64,000 nt of DNA from Aliiroseovarius marinus (GTDB lineage Bacteria > Pseudomonadota > Alphaproteobacteria > Rhodobacterales > Rhodobacteraceae). Both the position numbers and the translations under genes were made by a program. A model generated the notes under the pieces. It was not told where the DNA came from. It did not search any database and worked only from the letters and a program-made list of their open reading frames with translations. Location of the stretch: NCBI RefSeq assembly GCF_004360145.1, contig NZ_ML178712.1, forward strand, positions 600,179-664,178. Reading direction: 5' to 3'. Below, one piece after another: positions 35,566 to 45,596 of the stretch (its first letter is position 1; each line of letters opens with the position of its first letter).

Positions 35566-36321
35566 ATGCATGATATGACAGGGAAAACCGTTGTGATCAC
35601 GGGCGCAAGCCGCGGGATCGGAGAAGCCGCCGCGCACATCTTTGCGCAGGCAGGTGCCAACGTGGTGCTGACCGCCCGAAGCGCGGCCCAGATCCAAGCC
35701 ATCGCGGAATCCATTGGCGAACGTGCCTTGGCCGTCACCTGTGATGTGTCGAATTGGAGCCAAGTGAAAGCCGCCATTGATATGGCCCACGGGCGCTTTG
35801 GCAGCGTGGATGTGCTGATCAACAATGCGGGCGTAATCGAACCCATCGGCCCGCTTGAAACCTCGGATCCCGAGGGGTGGAGCCACGTCATCGATGTGAA
35901 CCTGAAAGGTGTCTATTACGGCGCAAGAGCGGCTTTGCCACACATGATCGAACAGGGCTGGGGGTCAATCCTGACAATCAGTTCCGGGGCTGCGCATCAC
36001 CCTCTGGAAGGTTGGGCGCATTACTGTACCTCGAAGGCCGGGGTGAACATGTTCAACCGGGCGCTTCACCTGGAAACCGCTGGGAAGGGCATCCGCGCTA
36101 TCGGTCTGTCGCCGGGCACCGTCGCGACGCAGATGCAGCGCGAGATCAAAGCCTCGGGCATCAACGCGGTGGCGCGACTGAACTGGGAAGAACACATCCC
36201 CGCCGAATGGCCTGCCCGCGCGCTGTTGTGGATGTGCACAGATGATGCAGACGAGTTTCTGGGCAAGGAAATCTCGCTACGCGACATGGATATTAGGAAA
36301 AGAGCGAACGTATTCGGATGA
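35566..36321 (+). CDS. SDR-family oxidoreductase
   Basis: A 251-residue classical short-chain dehydrogenase. The cofactor motif TGASRGIG is at 12-19, NNAG at 86-89, the catalytic Ser140, and Tyr153/Lys157 in YCTSK. GGGAGG precedes the ATG by about 7 nt. It overlaps the crotonase-like gene by ATGA, so both probably act in one acyl-CoA or alcohol pathway. The substrate is unknown. Confidence 0.88.
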   Translation: MHDMTGKTVVITGASRGIGEAAAHIFAQAGANVVLTARSAAQIQAIAESIGERALAVTCDVSNWSQVKAAIDMAHGRFGSVDVLINNAGVIEPIGPLETSDPEGWSHVIDVNLKGVYYGARAALPHMIEQGWGSILTISSGAAHHPLEGWAHYCTSKAGVNMFNRALHLETAGKGIRAIGLSPGTVATQMQREIKASGINAVARLNWEEHIPAEWPARALLWMCTDDADEFLGKEISLRDMDIRKRANVFG

Positions 36322-36929
36322 TCGAACTCACGAAAGAAAATGGCGTCTGGGTGGTCACCATCAACCGCCCGGACAAGGCGAACTCGCTGACCAAAGCGAT
36401 GTTGGAACGGCTTGCCCAGATCGCGCAGGACGCGGCGGGGGATGCGCGCGTGTTGGTGCTGACCGGCGCGGGCAAGGTGTTTTCCGCTGGCGCGGATCTG
36501 GACGAGGCGAAGGCTGGTTTGGCCACCGACGATGTGTGGGAGCGTCTGTCCGGCGCCATCGCCGCCGCACCTTGTCTGACCATCGCCGCCCTGAACGGCA
36601 CGCTGGCAGGGGGCGCTTTTGGCATGGCCTTGGCCTGTGATCTGCGGATCTCTGTCCCCAGCTCTAAGTTTTTCTATCCGGTGATGAAACTGGGCTACTT
36701 GCCCCAGCCCTCTGACCCCGCACGCCTGTCTGCGCTGGTCGGTCCTGCGCGGGCCAAGATGATCCTGATGGCGGGTCAGAAAATCCAGACAGACGAGGCG
36801 CTGTCCTGGGGTCTGATCGACCGCGTGGTCGCGCCCGAGGGTTTGATGGACGCCGCGTTAGAGCTTGCCGACCACGCCCGATCGCAAAGCGCTGATCATG
36901 TGGCGGCGATGAAGCGGATGGTCCCCTGA
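36318..36929 (+). CDS. Crotonase-fold protein without hydratase glutamates
   Basis: A 203-residue enoyl-CoA hydratase/isomerase-family protein, about 50 residues shorter than usual at the C-terminus. The oxyanion-hole blocks FSAGADLDE (55-63) and GTLAGGAFGMALACDLRI (94-111) are present. The two glutamates that catalyse water addition in mitochondrial enoyl-CoA hydratase align here with Gly102 and Val122. It should bind an acyl-CoA but is unlikely to be a hydratase; thioester hydrolysis or isomerisation remain possible. It is coupled to the SDR gene by a 4-bp overlap. Confidence 0.8.
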   Translation: MIELTKENGVWVVTINRPDKANSLTKAMLERLAQIAQDAAGDARVLVLTGAGKVFSAGADLDEAKAGLATDDVWERLSGAIAAAPCLTIAALNGTLAGGAFGMALACDLRISVPSSKFFYPVMKLGYLPQPSDPARLSALVGPARAKMILMAGQKIQTDEALSWGLIDRVVAPEGLMDAALELADHARSQSADHVAAMKRMVP

Positions 36930-36930
36930 T

Positions 36931-36951
36931 ATAGGCTCTATTTAAGCCTAT
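36931..36951. terminator. Shared hairpin between convergent genes
   Basis: ATAGGCT (36931-36937) pairs with AGCCTAT (36945-36951) around a 7-nt loop, overlapping the stop codon of the HNH gene. There is no T-run on either side, so its termination role is doubtful. Confidence 0.35.
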
Positions 36952-37280
36952 CCCCGCCCTTTCCTACGCCGTGCCCCTTTGGTGACGGCGTAGAAATCCG
37001 GCGGGCGTTTGGCGACCCATCGGATGAACTTGGCAAGCCCCGGATGGGCGCGTAAGGCCTCAGGTGTATGATAGCTGCGCGCCAGTTCGGCCTCGCTCAG
37101 TTCAAGGTGAATCTGATTGTGGCAGATTTGGTGCAGCAGCACTGTCTCCCCGCCTTTCCCACCCTTCAGCTTCGGCACAAGATGATGCTGACTTTGCGCC
37201 ACATCCGGCGGAATCACGCGCCCGCACAGCGCGCATTCCGGCAAGGAAGCCTTGCCCTTTGAGGTCAAACCGCTATCCAT
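36948..37280 (-). CDS. HNH endonuclease domain protein
   Basis: A 110-residue protein with a zinc-bound HNH core: CALC (Cys16, Cys19), HHLVP (His32-His33) and CHNQIH (Cys53 to His58). The start at 37280 is chosen because the frame further upstream, to 37529, is antisense to the MscS gene. Small stand-alone HNH proteins of this type occur widely as chromosomal genes in Rhodobacterales; the function is not known. No phage or restriction genes adjoin it. Confidence 0.75.
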   Translation of the reverse strand: MDSGLTSKGKASLPECALCGRVIPPDVAQSQHHLVPKLKGGKGGETVLLHQICHNQIHLELSEAELARSYHTPEALRAHPGLAKFIRWVAKRPPDFYAVTKGARRRKGRG

Positions 37281-37325
37281 TTCCAAAGGTTTTATCAGTG
37301 ATCGCGTGAAGGCAAGGAAAAGCAG

Positions 37326-38651
37326 ATGGAAAATCGACCTCAGATCGTGGACACCGCGCTGGATTATCTGAACCAGGGGTGGGAGATCGCGGAAGGCTGG
37401 TTGCTGTCGCCCGCCGCGTGGTCTCAGTTCGGGCTCTTGGTCGTTGCCTATCTGGCCGCGCGCTATACCGATAAGAAGCTCGAACCTTTCCTGACTCGCA
37501 TTCTGACGCCGAATGGTGACCGCAATCATCCGATTGCTAAGGTTCGCCTGTTCGCGTTGATCTTCCTGCCCCTGACCATGCCGCTTCTGGCTTGGGCGTT
37601 TACTGCGATGGGCGAGCAGGTCACGCGCTCGATCTTTGGCTCTGGCGCGGTGATCGCCTTCGGGAAACGCGTGTTCCTGTTCCTCGCCGTGCGCGCCTTC
37701 GCGCGTGAGATCATCAAGGATCCGTTCCTGAAACTGCTGGGCAAATACATCCTGATCCCAATGGCTGCGCTCTATACCGTCGGGCTGTTGGATCTGGTGA
37801 CGACCAAGCTGGACGAAACCGTCGTTCCGCTGGGCAACATGAGCTTTTCGCTGCTGTTTGCCATTCGATTTGCGGTTCTGGGCGGCGTCATCTTCTGGCT
37901 AGGGCGCTGGTCCAACGACCAAACCGCACAAGCGATCAAGAAACAGGAAGAGATGCGCCCCGCCACCCGCGAGCTCGCCGTCAAAGCGGCCGAGATTGCG
38001 ATCTTCGGCGCCGCCTTCCTGATCCTGATGAACATCATGGGGGTCAATCTGACCTCGCTCGCCGTGCTTGGGGGCGCGATTGGCGTCGGGCTGGGCTTCG
38101 GGCTGCAGCAAATTGCCTCGAACTTTATCTCGGGCATTATCCTTCTGTTGGAAGGGCAGGCGACCGTCGGGGATTACGTTGAATTGGACGGGGGCGAGTC
38201 CGGCACGATCGTCAAAATGACCGCCCGCGCCGCCATATTAGAGACGTTTGACGGCAAATGGATCGTGGTGCCGAACGAGCATTTCATCACCACCCGCGTG
38301 GTGAACTACTCGGATGCGGGCAGCGCCAATCGCTACGAGGCGCCGTTCTCGGTCAGCTATAAGGCCGACATTGAGGCCGTGCCGGACATCATCGAAAAAG
38401 CCGTGGCCGAACTGGATTTCGTTCTGTCCGATACTGAAGAACACATGCCCGATTGCGAGCTGCGCGCCTTTGGCGACAGCGGCGTCGATTTCGCGTTGGA
38501 GTTCTGGGTGAACGGCATCGACGATGGCCGCAACAAGTTCACGCCGCGCGTCATGATGCAGATCTGGAAAGCGCTCAAGGCGAACGACATCGAAATCCCC
38601 TATCCGCACCGCGTGGTCGAGATGCTGGGTGATGGGGCCAAATCCTCGTGA
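37326..38651 (+). CDS. MscS-family mechanosensitive ion channel
   Basis: A 441-residue inner-membrane channel protein. Hydrophobic segments lie near residues 35-55, 77-100, 108-130, 140-160 and 175-195. They are followed by the glycine-rich pore helix (GGAIGVGLGFGLQQIASNF) and the MscS beta domain (GDYVELDGGESGTIVKM). It releases solutes on hypo-osmotic shock. AAGGAAAAGCAG precedes the ATG. Its stop overlaps the GTG start of the next gene. Confidence 0.9.
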   Translation: MENRPQIVDTALDYLNQGWEIAEGWLLSPAAWSQFGLLVVAYLAARYTDKKLEPFLTRILTPNGDRNHPIAKVRLFALIFLPLTMPLLAWAFTAMGEQVTRSIFGSGAVIAFGKRVFLFLAVRAFAREIIKDPFLKLLGKYILIPMAALYTVGLLDLVTTKLDETVVPLGNMSFSLLFAIRFAVLGGVIFWLGRWSNDQTAQAIKKQEEMRPATRELAVKAAEIAIFGAAFLILMNIMGVNLTSLAVLGGAIGVGLGFGLQQIASNFISGIILLLEGQATVGDYVELDGGESGTIVKMTARAAILETFDGKWIVVPNEHFITTRVVNYSDAGSANRYEAPFSVSYKADIEAVPDIIEKAVAELDFVLSDTEEHMPDCELRAFGDSGVDFALEFWVNGIDDGRNKFTPRVMMQIWKALKANDIEIPYPHRVVEMLGDGAKSS

Positions 38652-39823
38652 AAACTGCGCTGGTCATTGGGGCAGGTCCGGCAGGGCTGATGGCGGCGGA
38701 GGAGCTGGCGAAAGCTGGGCTGTCCGTTGTGGTGGCCGACGCCAAGCCTTCCCCCGCGCGCAAGTTCCTGATGGCCGGAAAGTCGGGTCTGAACCTGACA
38801 AAATCAGAGCCTATTTCAGCGTTTTTGTCCCATATTCATGGACCAGACAGCCTGCGAGATACTGTAGCCGGGTTCGGTCCAGACGCGGTTCAGGACTGGG
38901 CGCGTGAGCTGGGGCAAGAGGTCTTTACCGGGTCGTCGGGGCGTGTTTTTCCCAAGGTGATGAAGGCGTCACCCCTGCTGCGCAATTGGCTGGCGCGGTT
39001 GGATCAGGCCGGGGTGGAGCTGCGCCGGAACTGGCGTTGGGTCGGCATTGAAGGCGGCGCGATGCGCTTCGACGTGCCGGAAGGCCCGCAAACCATACGG
39101 TCAGACGTCACCGTCCTTGCACTGGGCGGGGCCAGCTGGGCGCGGTTGGGATCGGATGGAGAATGGGTCTCTATTCTTGCCCAAAACGGTGTTTCCTGCG
39201 CGCCGTTCCAGCCCGCCAATATGGGCTTCATCGTCGCGTGGAGCGACCATATGGCGCGCCACTTCGGCCAGCCTGTGAAATCCGTACGCGTCACTGCTGG
39301 GGATCTATCTGTGCTGGGCGAGTTCGTCATCTCGTCGCGGGGCATCGAGGGGTCCGCGATTTATGCCGTTAGCCGTGCGATGCGCGACGGGGCGCCTTTG
39401 ACTTTGGACCTGCTCCCCGGGCGCAGCCTTCAGGACATCACCGCCCGTCTCTCCCGCCCACGCGGCAAGGCCAGCCTGTCCAACCACCTGCGCAAGACAT
39501 TGAAACTGGACCCGGCAAAAACGTCTCTAATGCAGGAGTTTTCGCGGCCTTTGCCCTCTGATCCTGCTGAACTCGCTGCCCTGATCAAAGCCCTGCCGAT
39601 CCCCCATCAAGGTCCGCGCCCGATGGACGAGGCGATCTCGACCGCAGGCGGTTTGCCGTTCGAGGCGCTGGATGACGGGCTGATGCTCAAAGCCCTGCCG
39701 GGTGTGTTTGCCTGCGGTGAAATGCTGGATTGGGAAGCCCCGACCGGCGGCTATCTGTTGACCACCTGTTTTGCTACGGGGCGTCATGCGGGACGTGCTG
39801 CGGCGGCATACACCACGCGCTAA
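38648..39823 (+). CDS. TIGR03862-type flavoprotein (HI0933/BaiN-like)
   Basis: A 391-residue FAD protein. The dinucleotide motif GAGPAGLMAAEEL starts at about residue 8, followed by RKFLMAGKSGLNLT, a hallmark of the HI0933-like family, and the C-terminal CGEMLDWEAPTGGYLL, which closes the FAD site. It starts with GTG, overlapping the MscS stop by 4 bp. The reaction is unknown. Its stop overlaps the holA stop on the other strand by 4 bp. Confidence 0.85.
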   Translation: MKTALVIGAGPAGLMAAEELAKAGLSVVVADAKPSPARKFLMAGKSGLNLTKSEPISAFLSHIHGPDSLRDTVAGFGPDAVQDWARELGQEVFTGSSGRVFPKVMKASPLLRNWLARLDQAGVELRRNWRWVGIEGGAMRFDVPEGPQTIRSDVTVLALGGASWARLGSDGEWVSILAQNGVSCAPFQPANMGFIVAWSDHMARHFGQPVKSVRVTAGDLSVLGEFVISSRGIEGSAIYAVSRAMRDGAPLTLDLLPGRSLQDITARLSRPRGKASLSNHLRKTLKLDPAKTSLMQEFSRPLPSDPAELAALIKALPIPHQGPRPMDEAISTAGGLPFEALDDGLMLKALPGVFACGEMLDWEAPTGGYLLTTCFATGRHAGRAAAAYTTR

Positions 39824-40845
39824 CGCCGTCCACCCATCATCGCCAAGCGGATCAGGGTTCGTTCCATCAGCGCCATCTGCGGGGCTTTTTGGGCCGATCG
39901 CAGGGTAAGGTCCGTGTCGATCAGTACTTCCAGCGCCTGTTCCAACCGCCGCAGACCCCATTTATTGGCTTGCCGCACCATCCGGTCACGGGATTTGAAA
40001 TGCACGGGCGGGCGCAGGCGGTTGATGCCTTGTCCCGGTCCTGCCGGATCAGAGCTGGCCCCGTGAAGCGCGCGGAAATGGCGGGTGGCACCGATGCACA
40101 GGCCCACGGCGGCGACGCCTTGGGCCTGTAGATTGGCAAGAATAGGGCCTATTTCGCCTGCGCGCCCCTCGGCCACCGCGTGCAAGAGGTCGTCCAACGC
40201 CGCCTCGGTCGAGGCAGGCGCAACGGCCAGCACATCGTCAGGGCTGACGGGCGTGGGATCGGACAGTTTGTACAGCCCCAGCTTCTCGACCGTTTGCCGG
40301 AAGTCGCCGGGATCCAGATCGCGCGACAGGCCCATCAGGTCGTTCATCGCCTCGGGGCTGACCTGTGCGATGCCGGCGCGCTTCAGGTCGGCCTCGATCT
40401 CGTCGCGCGTGGGGGGATCGTCATAGATGCCCGCTGCATAGGCGTTCGGGTGGCCCTCGAACAGTTTGCGCAACGCGGATCGTGCGGTCAGCGATCCTGC
40501 CGTCACCACAACCTGCGCGTCGCCGTCCTGCCAGTCGGCAATGGCGGGGGTGATGATTTTCGCCAGCGTGTCGGTGGCGTCCTCGACAAAGGCCACACGC
40601 GGGCCGGGGAAGAAACCTTGCGATTTGATTGCGTCCGACAGCATCGCGGGGTCTTTGCGCAGCTCGGCGGCGGGAATGCGGGTTAGGCGCATTTCGTCTT
40701 CGCCATTGGGGCCGATCAGGTTGGCAATCAGCTCTTGCCGCTTCAGCGCCACACGCATCGCATCCGCCCCGAAAATCAGCACGCCCATCCGCTTGGGATC
40801 GGGCTTGGCGAAATAGCCGCTGGCGTCCCGGGGGGAAAGCTTCAT
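39820..40845 (-). CDS. holA: DNA polymerase III subunit delta
   Basis: A 341-residue clamp-loader delta subunit. The N-terminal LIFGADAMRVALKRQEL, the GFFPGPRVAFVEDATD segment and the C-terminal helical HPPVHFKSRD-like region fit the family. It opens the beta sliding clamp during replication. It overlaps lptE by ATGA, completing the leuS-lptE-holA order usual in Rhodobacterales. Confidence 0.9.
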   Translation of the reverse strand: MKLSPRDASGYFAKPDPKRMGVLIFGADAMRVALKRQELIANLIGPNGEDEMRLTRIPAAELRKDPAMLSDAIKSQGFFPGPRVAFVEDATDTLAKIITPAIADWQDGDAQVVVTAGSLTARSALRKLFEGHPNAYAAGIYDDPPTRDEIEADLKRAGIAQVSPEAMNDLMGLSRDLDPGDFRQTVEKLGLYKLSDPTPVSPDDVLAVAPASTEAALDDLLHAVAEGRAGEIGPILANLQAQGVAAVGLCIGATRHFRALHGASSDPAGPGQGINRLRPPVHFKSRDRMVRQANKWGLRRLEQALEVLIDTDLTLRSAQKAPQMALMERTLIRLAMMGGRR

Positions 40846-41339
40846 TCGCCCCAGCCCGAGAACGTGGCCGAGAAGCGCGTGGTGATTTGATCGGCCAACA
40901 GAACCATCAGGCGGCGATTCGCGTCGCGTTCGACCGCTGCGGTCGATACGGTGGAGCCTTCGGTCGAGTAGGACGTGAAGTTGGACACGGTGCCTTTTTC
41001 GACCACATCGCCCGTAGCAACCGAGGTCACGCTAAACTCAACCGCGCCCAATACCTGTGTGCGGGTGATTTCCTGTGCGGGCGTCACACCAACGCCTTCT
41101 GAGCGTGTGGTGATCGTATAGTCCAAACGATACGGGGCCGAGAGGTTGCGCCCCAACCGCTCTTCCATCCGCTTCACGAACTCGTAGCTGTTCGAATCGC
41201 TGGGTTCGGCGATGGTTACCGCCCCGCGCAACCCGTCAGCAGATCCGCCCGGCGCATAGACCGGCGTAAAGCCGCAGCCGGACAAAAGCGCGGCAGCGGC
41301 GGTGATTTTCAGGAAATGGCGGCGATTAGACCACGACAT
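40842..41339 (-). CDS. lptE: LPS assembly lipoprotein LptE
   Basis: A 165-residue outer-membrane lipoprotein. The signal peptide ends in the lipobox LLSGC with Cys22, followed by [10 protein letters not shown], the family's usual start. It plugs the LptD barrel and helps insert lipopolysaccharide. It overlaps leuS by 14 bp and holA by 4 bp, so the three genes are co-translated. Sequence conservation in the family is low, and synteny supports the call. Confidence 0.9.
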   Translation of the reverse strand: MSWSNRRHFLKITAAAALLSGCGFTPVYAPGGSADGLRGAVTIAEPSDSNSYEFVKRMEERLGRNLSAPYRLDYTITTRSEGVGVTPAQEITRTQVLGAVEFSVTSVATGDVVEKGTVSNFTSYSTEGSTVSTAAVERDANRRLMVLLADQITTRFSATFSGWGE

Positions 41340-43881
41340 TCACAATACGTCCCGGAACAACGATCACTTTCTTCGGGGCCTTTCCGTCCAGCGCCCTGAC
41401 GACAGCATCCTCGGCCAGCGCGAGTTTTTCAACCTCGGCTTTGTCCATGTCCTTGGGCACGCTGATTTCCGCACGGCGTTTGCCGTTGATCTGGATCGGC
41501 AGGGTGACGGTATCCTCGACCAACATGGCTTCGTCCGCGACGGGCCATGCGGCCTGCGCCACCAGACCTTCGCCACCCAGCATCGACCAGACCTCTTCCG
41601 AGAGGTGCGGGGTCATGGGCGACATCAGCTGTGCCATGGTGCGCATGGCCTGCTTCTGCGCCTTGCCGCCTGCTTTCGATTTCGAAATGGCGTTCTGGAA
41701 GGCGTAGAGCTTGGCGATGGCGGCGTTGAAGCCGAAGCTTTCGATGCCCATCGTCACATCGTGGATGGCCTTGTGCATCGCGCGCAGCAGCTCTTCATCA
41801 TTACCGTCCGCGTCGTCCATATCCGTGATCTTTACGGCGGTGGCATAAACACGGGCCAAGTGCTTGGCGGCAGCTTCTGCACCGGATGCCGTCCATTCCA
41901 CGTCCCGCTCGGGGGGCGAATCGCTGAGCACGAACCAACGAGCGGTGTCGGCGCCGAAGGCTTCGATGATGTTTACCGGGTCGACCACGTTGTTTTTTGA
42001 CTTCGACATCTTGGCCGAGGGGATCACTTTGACCTTTTCGCCGGTTTCCGAGACGACCATCTCGCCATCACGTTCCTCGACTTCTTCGGGGTAATGATAG
42101 ATCGCGCGACCGTTTTCATCTGTACGCTCGTCGTTCTTGTAGATCGCGTGGGTCACCATGCCCTGCGTGAACAGCGCGTTGAACGGCTCGCGCGCCGTGT
42201 CGGGCAGGTGGCCGCAGATGTTCATCGCGCGGGCGAAGAAGCGCGAGTACAGCAGGTGCAGGATCGCGTGCTCGATCCCGCCGATATACTGGTCAACATT
42301 CATCCAATAGGAGGCTTCTTCCAGATCGGTCGGCGTCGCCGCGTTCGGAGAGGTAAAGCGCGCGTAGTACCAGGACGAATCGACGAAGGTGTCCATCGTG
42401 TCGGTTTCACGCGTGGCGGGCTTGCCACAGGACGGGCAAGCGCAGTCGCGCCACGTCGGGTGACGGTCCAGCGGGTTGCCGGGGGTGTCGAACGACACAT
42501 CCTCGGGCAGTTTAACCGGCAGGTTCTCTTTCTTCTCGGCCACCACGCCGCAATCGTCGCAGTGGACGACTGGAATCGGGCAGCCCCAGTAACGCTGGCG
42601 GCTCAGGCCCCAGTCGCGCAGGCGGAACTTCTCGACACCCGTGCCCCAGCCGGCGGCTTCGGCGAATTTTACCGTGGCGTCAATGGCTTCCTCGCCCGTG
42701 GCCTCGTCCAGACCGGCGAAGTGGTCGACCCATTTCACCTTTTCGGTTTTCGGCGGCACGAAGGCCTCGTTTTCAACGGGCTTCGGATCGTCCAGAGACA
42801 GGAACGTGTCCACGACCGGCAGATCGTACTTGCGGCAGAAGTCCAAGTCGCGCTGGTCATGGGCCGGACAGGCGAAAATCGCGCCGGTGCCGTAGTCCAT
42901 CAGGATGAAGTTGGCGATCCAGACCGGCAGCTCCCAATTCGGGTTCAGCGGGTGTTTCACGCGGATGCCGGTGTCATAGCCCAGCTTCTCGGCGGTTTCG
43001 ATGGCTTCTTCGGTGGTGCCACCTTTGCGCATTTCGGCCAGTTTGGCGGCGACTTCGGGGTTGTCCGCTTCCAGCGCCTTCGAGATCGGGTGGTCGGGCG
43101 AGATGCCGACAAAGCTGGCACCGTTCAGCGTGTCAGGGCGGGTCGTATAGACCTCGATCGGTTCGCCACCATCTGTGCGTTCAAACGAGAATTGCAGACC
43201 CTGCGAACGGCCAATCCAGTTGGCCTGCATGGTGCGCACTTTCTCGGGCCAGTTGTCCAAACCGTCCAGCGCGTCCAGAAGTTCGCCCGAGTAATCCGAG
43301 ATCTTGAAGAACCATTGCGTCAGGTCGCGACGTTCCACAGGCGCACCCGAGCGCCAGCCGCAGCCGTCAATCACCTGCTCGTTGGCCAGAACCGTCATGT
43401 CGACCGGATCCCAGTTCACCGTGGCGTTCTTGCGGTAAACCAGTCCTTTTTCCATGAAGTCGATGAACATTGCCTGCTGCTGGCCGTAATATTCCGGGTC
43501 ACAGGTGGCAAATTCGCGGCTCCAATCAATCGACAGACCCAGCGGACGCATCTGACCTTTCATGGTCTTGATGTTGTCATAGGTCCATGTGCCGGGGTGG
43601 CCGCCCTGCGCCATCGCCGCGTTTTCGGCGGGCATCCCGAAGGCGTCCCAGCCCATCGGGTGCAGGACCGAGAACCCGCAGGACGATTTATAGCGCGAGA
43701 TCACGTCGCCCATCGTGTAGTTGCGCACGTGACCCATATGGATGCGGCCCGACGGATAGGGGAACATCTCGAGCACATAATATTTCGGCTTCGTTTCATC
43801 GCGCTTGGCGGTGAAGATTCCGGCCTCGTCCCAGGCTTTTTGCCATTTCGGTTCGATATCTGCGGCAGTGTATCGCGACAT
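41326..43881 (-). CDS. leuS: Leucine--tRNA ligase
   Basis: An 851-residue class I aminoacyl-tRNA synthetase. The HIGH-type motif is HMGH in [15 protein letters not shown] (about residues 42-56), the CP1 editing domain follows ([13 protein letters not shown]), and KMSKS lies in [10 protein letters not shown]. It charges tRNA-Leu and edits mischarged tRNA. The length is normal for bacteria. It is preceded by a terminator-like hairpin that separates it from the DUF3576 gene. Confidence 0.97.
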   Translation of the reverse strand: MSRYTAADIEPKWQKAWDEAGIFTAKRDETKPKYYVLEMFPYPSGRIHMGHVRNYTMGDVISRYKSSCGFSVLHPMGWDAFGMPAENAAMAQGGHPGTWTYDNIKTMKGQMRPLGLSIDWSREFATCDPEYYGQQQAMFIDFMEKGLVYRKNATVNWDPVDMTVLANEQVIDGCGWRSGAPVERRDLTQWFFKISDYSGELLDALDGLDNWPEKVRTMQANWIGRSQGLQFSFERTDGGEPIEVYTTRPDTLNGASFVGISPDHPISKALEADNPEVAAKLAEMRKGGTTEEAIETAEKLGYDTGIRVKHPLNPNWELPVWIANFILMDYGTGAIFACPAHDQRDLDFCRKYDLPVVDTFLSLDDPKPVENEAFVPPKTEKVKWVDHFAGLDEATGEEAIDATVKFAEAAGWGTGVEKFRLRDWGLSRQRYWGCPIPVVHCDDCGVVAEKKENLPVKLPEDVSFDTPGNPLDRHPTWRDCACPSCGKPATRETDTMDTFVDSSWYYARFTSPNAATPTDLEEASYWMNVDQYIGGIEHAILHLLYSRFFARAMNICGHLPDTAREPFNALFTQGMVTHAIYKNDERTDENGRAIYHYPEEVEERDGEMVVSETGEKVKVIPSAKMSKSKNNVVDPVNIIEAFGADTARWFVLSDSPPERDVEWTASGAEAAAKHLARVYATAVKITDMDDADGNDEELLRAMHKAIHDVTMGIESFGFNAAIAKLYAFQNAISKSKAGGKAQKQAMRTMAQLMSPMTPHLSEEVWSMLGGEGLVAQAAWPVADEAMLVEDTVTLPIQINGKRRAEISVPKDMDKAEVEKLALAEDAVVRALDGKAPKKVIVVPGRIVNVVV

Positions 43882-43900
43882 TCGTCAGGTCCTTGATGTG

Positions 43901-43925
43901 AAAACGCCGGGCTATGGGCCCGGCG
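43901..43925 (-). terminator. Intrinsic terminator between the DUF3576 gene and leuS
   Basis: CGCCGGGC (43905-43912) pairs with GCCCGGCG (43918-43925) around a 5-nt loop. On the minus strand it is followed by TTTT (complement of 43901-43904). It would end or attenuate the DUF3576 transcript upstream of leuS. Confidence 0.75.
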
Positions 43926-43954
43926 CATGTCTTATAAGTCTGGTCGTTCCGGGT

Positions 43955-44467
43955 CTAGAGCTTGCCGTCACGAATACGTAGTTGGCGTGCGCGAGTCAGG
44001 ATCGCGTCCTCGACCTTGCGGACGGCCTCGGCGCTGGCAGGGCCACCGCGTGTATACAGCGCAACCGACAGCGAGCGCGCGTCCAGCGCGGGGTCACGTA
44101 CATAGACGGTGGCTTTGTACGATGCGCCACCACCTGGCGGACGGCCATAGCCCGTCACAATAATACCCGAGAACGGATCAGCGGCCTGCACCGGCAGGAA
44201 GTTCAGCACATCCAGCGCTGCATTCCAGATATAGCGGTTTACTTCCACCGTGGTGTTGGGGTCGTCGACGTTCTTGAACAGATCCCAGATGGTTTCGCGC
44301 GGCTCTTCGACTTCAGGGGTGTGACCAAGCCCACCACCTTGTTGTTCGTTCGAGCCTCCACCGAAAATATTGCCCGATCCAACAGAGCCACGGCTGCCAC
44401 CACAGGCAGAAAGGCCAAGTACGGCGATCAATGACAGACCAAAAGCAGACGTTCTAAGGATGCCCAT
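43955..44467 (-). CDS. DUF3576 domain-containing lipoprotein
   Basis: A 170-residue predicted lipoprotein. The signal peptide ends at LGLSAC with Cys22, followed by a Gly/Ser-rich linker and the DUF3576 domain (residues about 60-165). The role is unknown; the gene commonly precedes leuS in this group. The start at 44467 is chosen for the signal peptide; the frame continues to 44641 without any coding character. Confidence 0.82.
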   Translation of the reverse strand: MGILRTSAFGLSLIAVLGLSACGGSRGSVGSGNIFGGGSNEQQGGGLGHTPEVEEPRETIWDLFKNVDDPNTTVEVNRYIWNAALDVLNFLPVQAADPFSGIIVTGYGRPPGGGASYKATVYVRDPALDARSLSVALYTRGGPASAEAVRKVEDAILTRARQLRIRDGKL

Positions 44468-44762
44468 TAAACAGCCCCATAAGCAAAAGTTTCTTCTTGT
44501 TAGTATATAAGCCCCTGCAGGCGGGCAAGCGTTTTCCCAAGTGCCGTATATCGGCCTAATAATAATAGAATCGCTTGATATTGCGGGTTTTCGCCGACTG
44601 CGGGAAATAAACTGTGGCATAGAAGCACCAATAAGCCCCACATTCGGTTTTCGAAGTTTCAGTCGGCTTGCAATGAGCGGCGGAAAGGTAGATTGAACGA
44701 TGCATACTCAATTCGGATTCCCCTGAATTGAGGCGAACTCTAAAATTCATGAGGGAAAACAA
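44468..44762. promoter_or_regulatory. Porin / DUF3576 divergent promoter region with 5' hairpin
   Basis: This 295-bp stretch is A+T-richer than its surroundings. It holds a perfect 8-bp inverted repeat, CTCAATTC (44707-44714) with GAATTGAG (44725-44732), 30 bp before the porin ATG. That could be an operator or a stabilising 5' leader hairpin. GAGGG at 44751-44755 is the porin ribosome binding site. Confidence 0.5.
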
Positions 44763-45572
44763 ATGAAAAAGATTCTCTTCGCTTCGACCGCTCTGGTCGC
44801 TTCGGCTGGTTTCGCTGCTGCTGAAATCAGCTTCTCGGGTGAAGCTGGCATTGGTGTCATTTATGATGGTACTGACTGGGCTGCTAACCACTACACCACT
44901 CTGTCGGTATCGATGGCTGGCGAAACCGATGGTGGCCTGTCGTTCGGCGCATCGTTCGACATCACCACCGGCACCACCGGTGGCGCTGTTGACGCTTCTT
45001 CGGCTTACATCGAAGGCGGCTTCGGCAAACTGTCGGCTGGTGATATCGACAACGCTGTTGACGCAACTGTTGGTGGCCTGGCTGATGTTGGCTACTCGGG
45101 TCTGGGTGTTGACAACCTGGGTGAAACTCAGAAAGGCACCTCGGGCGCAGACTTCCTTTATCAAGGTTCGTTCGGCGACTTCTCGGTTGCAGCTTCGGCT
45201 CAGCTGGACGGCGGAAGCGATTGGGCGATTGCTGCTGGTTACTCGATGGGTGACTACAAATTCGCAGCTGGTGTTGAAGATGCAGCTGGCGACACCGTAT
45301 ACGCCATCAGCGCTGGCGCTTCGTTCGGCGACTTCGGTGTGAACGCTCTGTTCGCTAAGAACAGCGACACCTCGGCTGAATCGTACGGCATCGACGCAAC
45401 CTACGCCATGGGCGCAACTTCCGTGACTGTTGCTTACGGCAACGACGGCACTGACGAAGCTTTCGGCCTGGGCATTGGATACGATCTGGGCGGCGGCGCT
45501 TCGGTTAACGCCGGTGTTGCAGAAGTTGCAGGCACCACTGTTGCCGATCTGGGCATCATCATGACCTTCTAA
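44763..45572 (+). CDS. Outer-membrane porin (Rhodobacter type)
   Basis: A 269-residue beta-barrel porin. A signal peptide of 20 residues (cut after GFAAA) precedes EISFSGEAGIGV, and the chain ends in Phe (IIMTF), the barrel-assembly signal. Alternating short strands rich in Gly, Asp and aromatic residues fit a 16-strand trimeric porin of the Rhodobacter capsulatus type. Codon use differs sharply from neighbours, with GCT, GGT, GTT and GAA favoured, as expected for a very highly expressed gene. It has its own promoter region and terminator. Confidence 0.92.
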   Translation: MKKILFASTALVASAGFAAAEISFSGEAGIGVIYDGTDWAANHYTTLSVSMAGETDGGLSFGASFDITTGTTGGAVDASSAYIEGGFGKLSAGDIDNAVDATVGGLADVGYSGLGVDNLGETQKGTSGADFLYQGSFGDFSVAASAQLDGGSDWAIAAGYSMGDYKFAAGVEDAAGDTVYAISAGASFGDFGVNALFAKNSDTSAESYGIDATYAMGATSVTVAYGNDGTDEAFGLGIGYDLGGGASVNAGVAEVAGTTVADLGIIMTF

Positions 45573-45596
45573 TCCTAACGGATTATTTGGTAAGGG

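Noticed and set aside
42094-43896. 600-codon open frame on the plus strand
   Set aside because: It lies fully antisense to leuS, which has complete synthetase motifs. Long antisense frames are expected with this GC-rich codon use.
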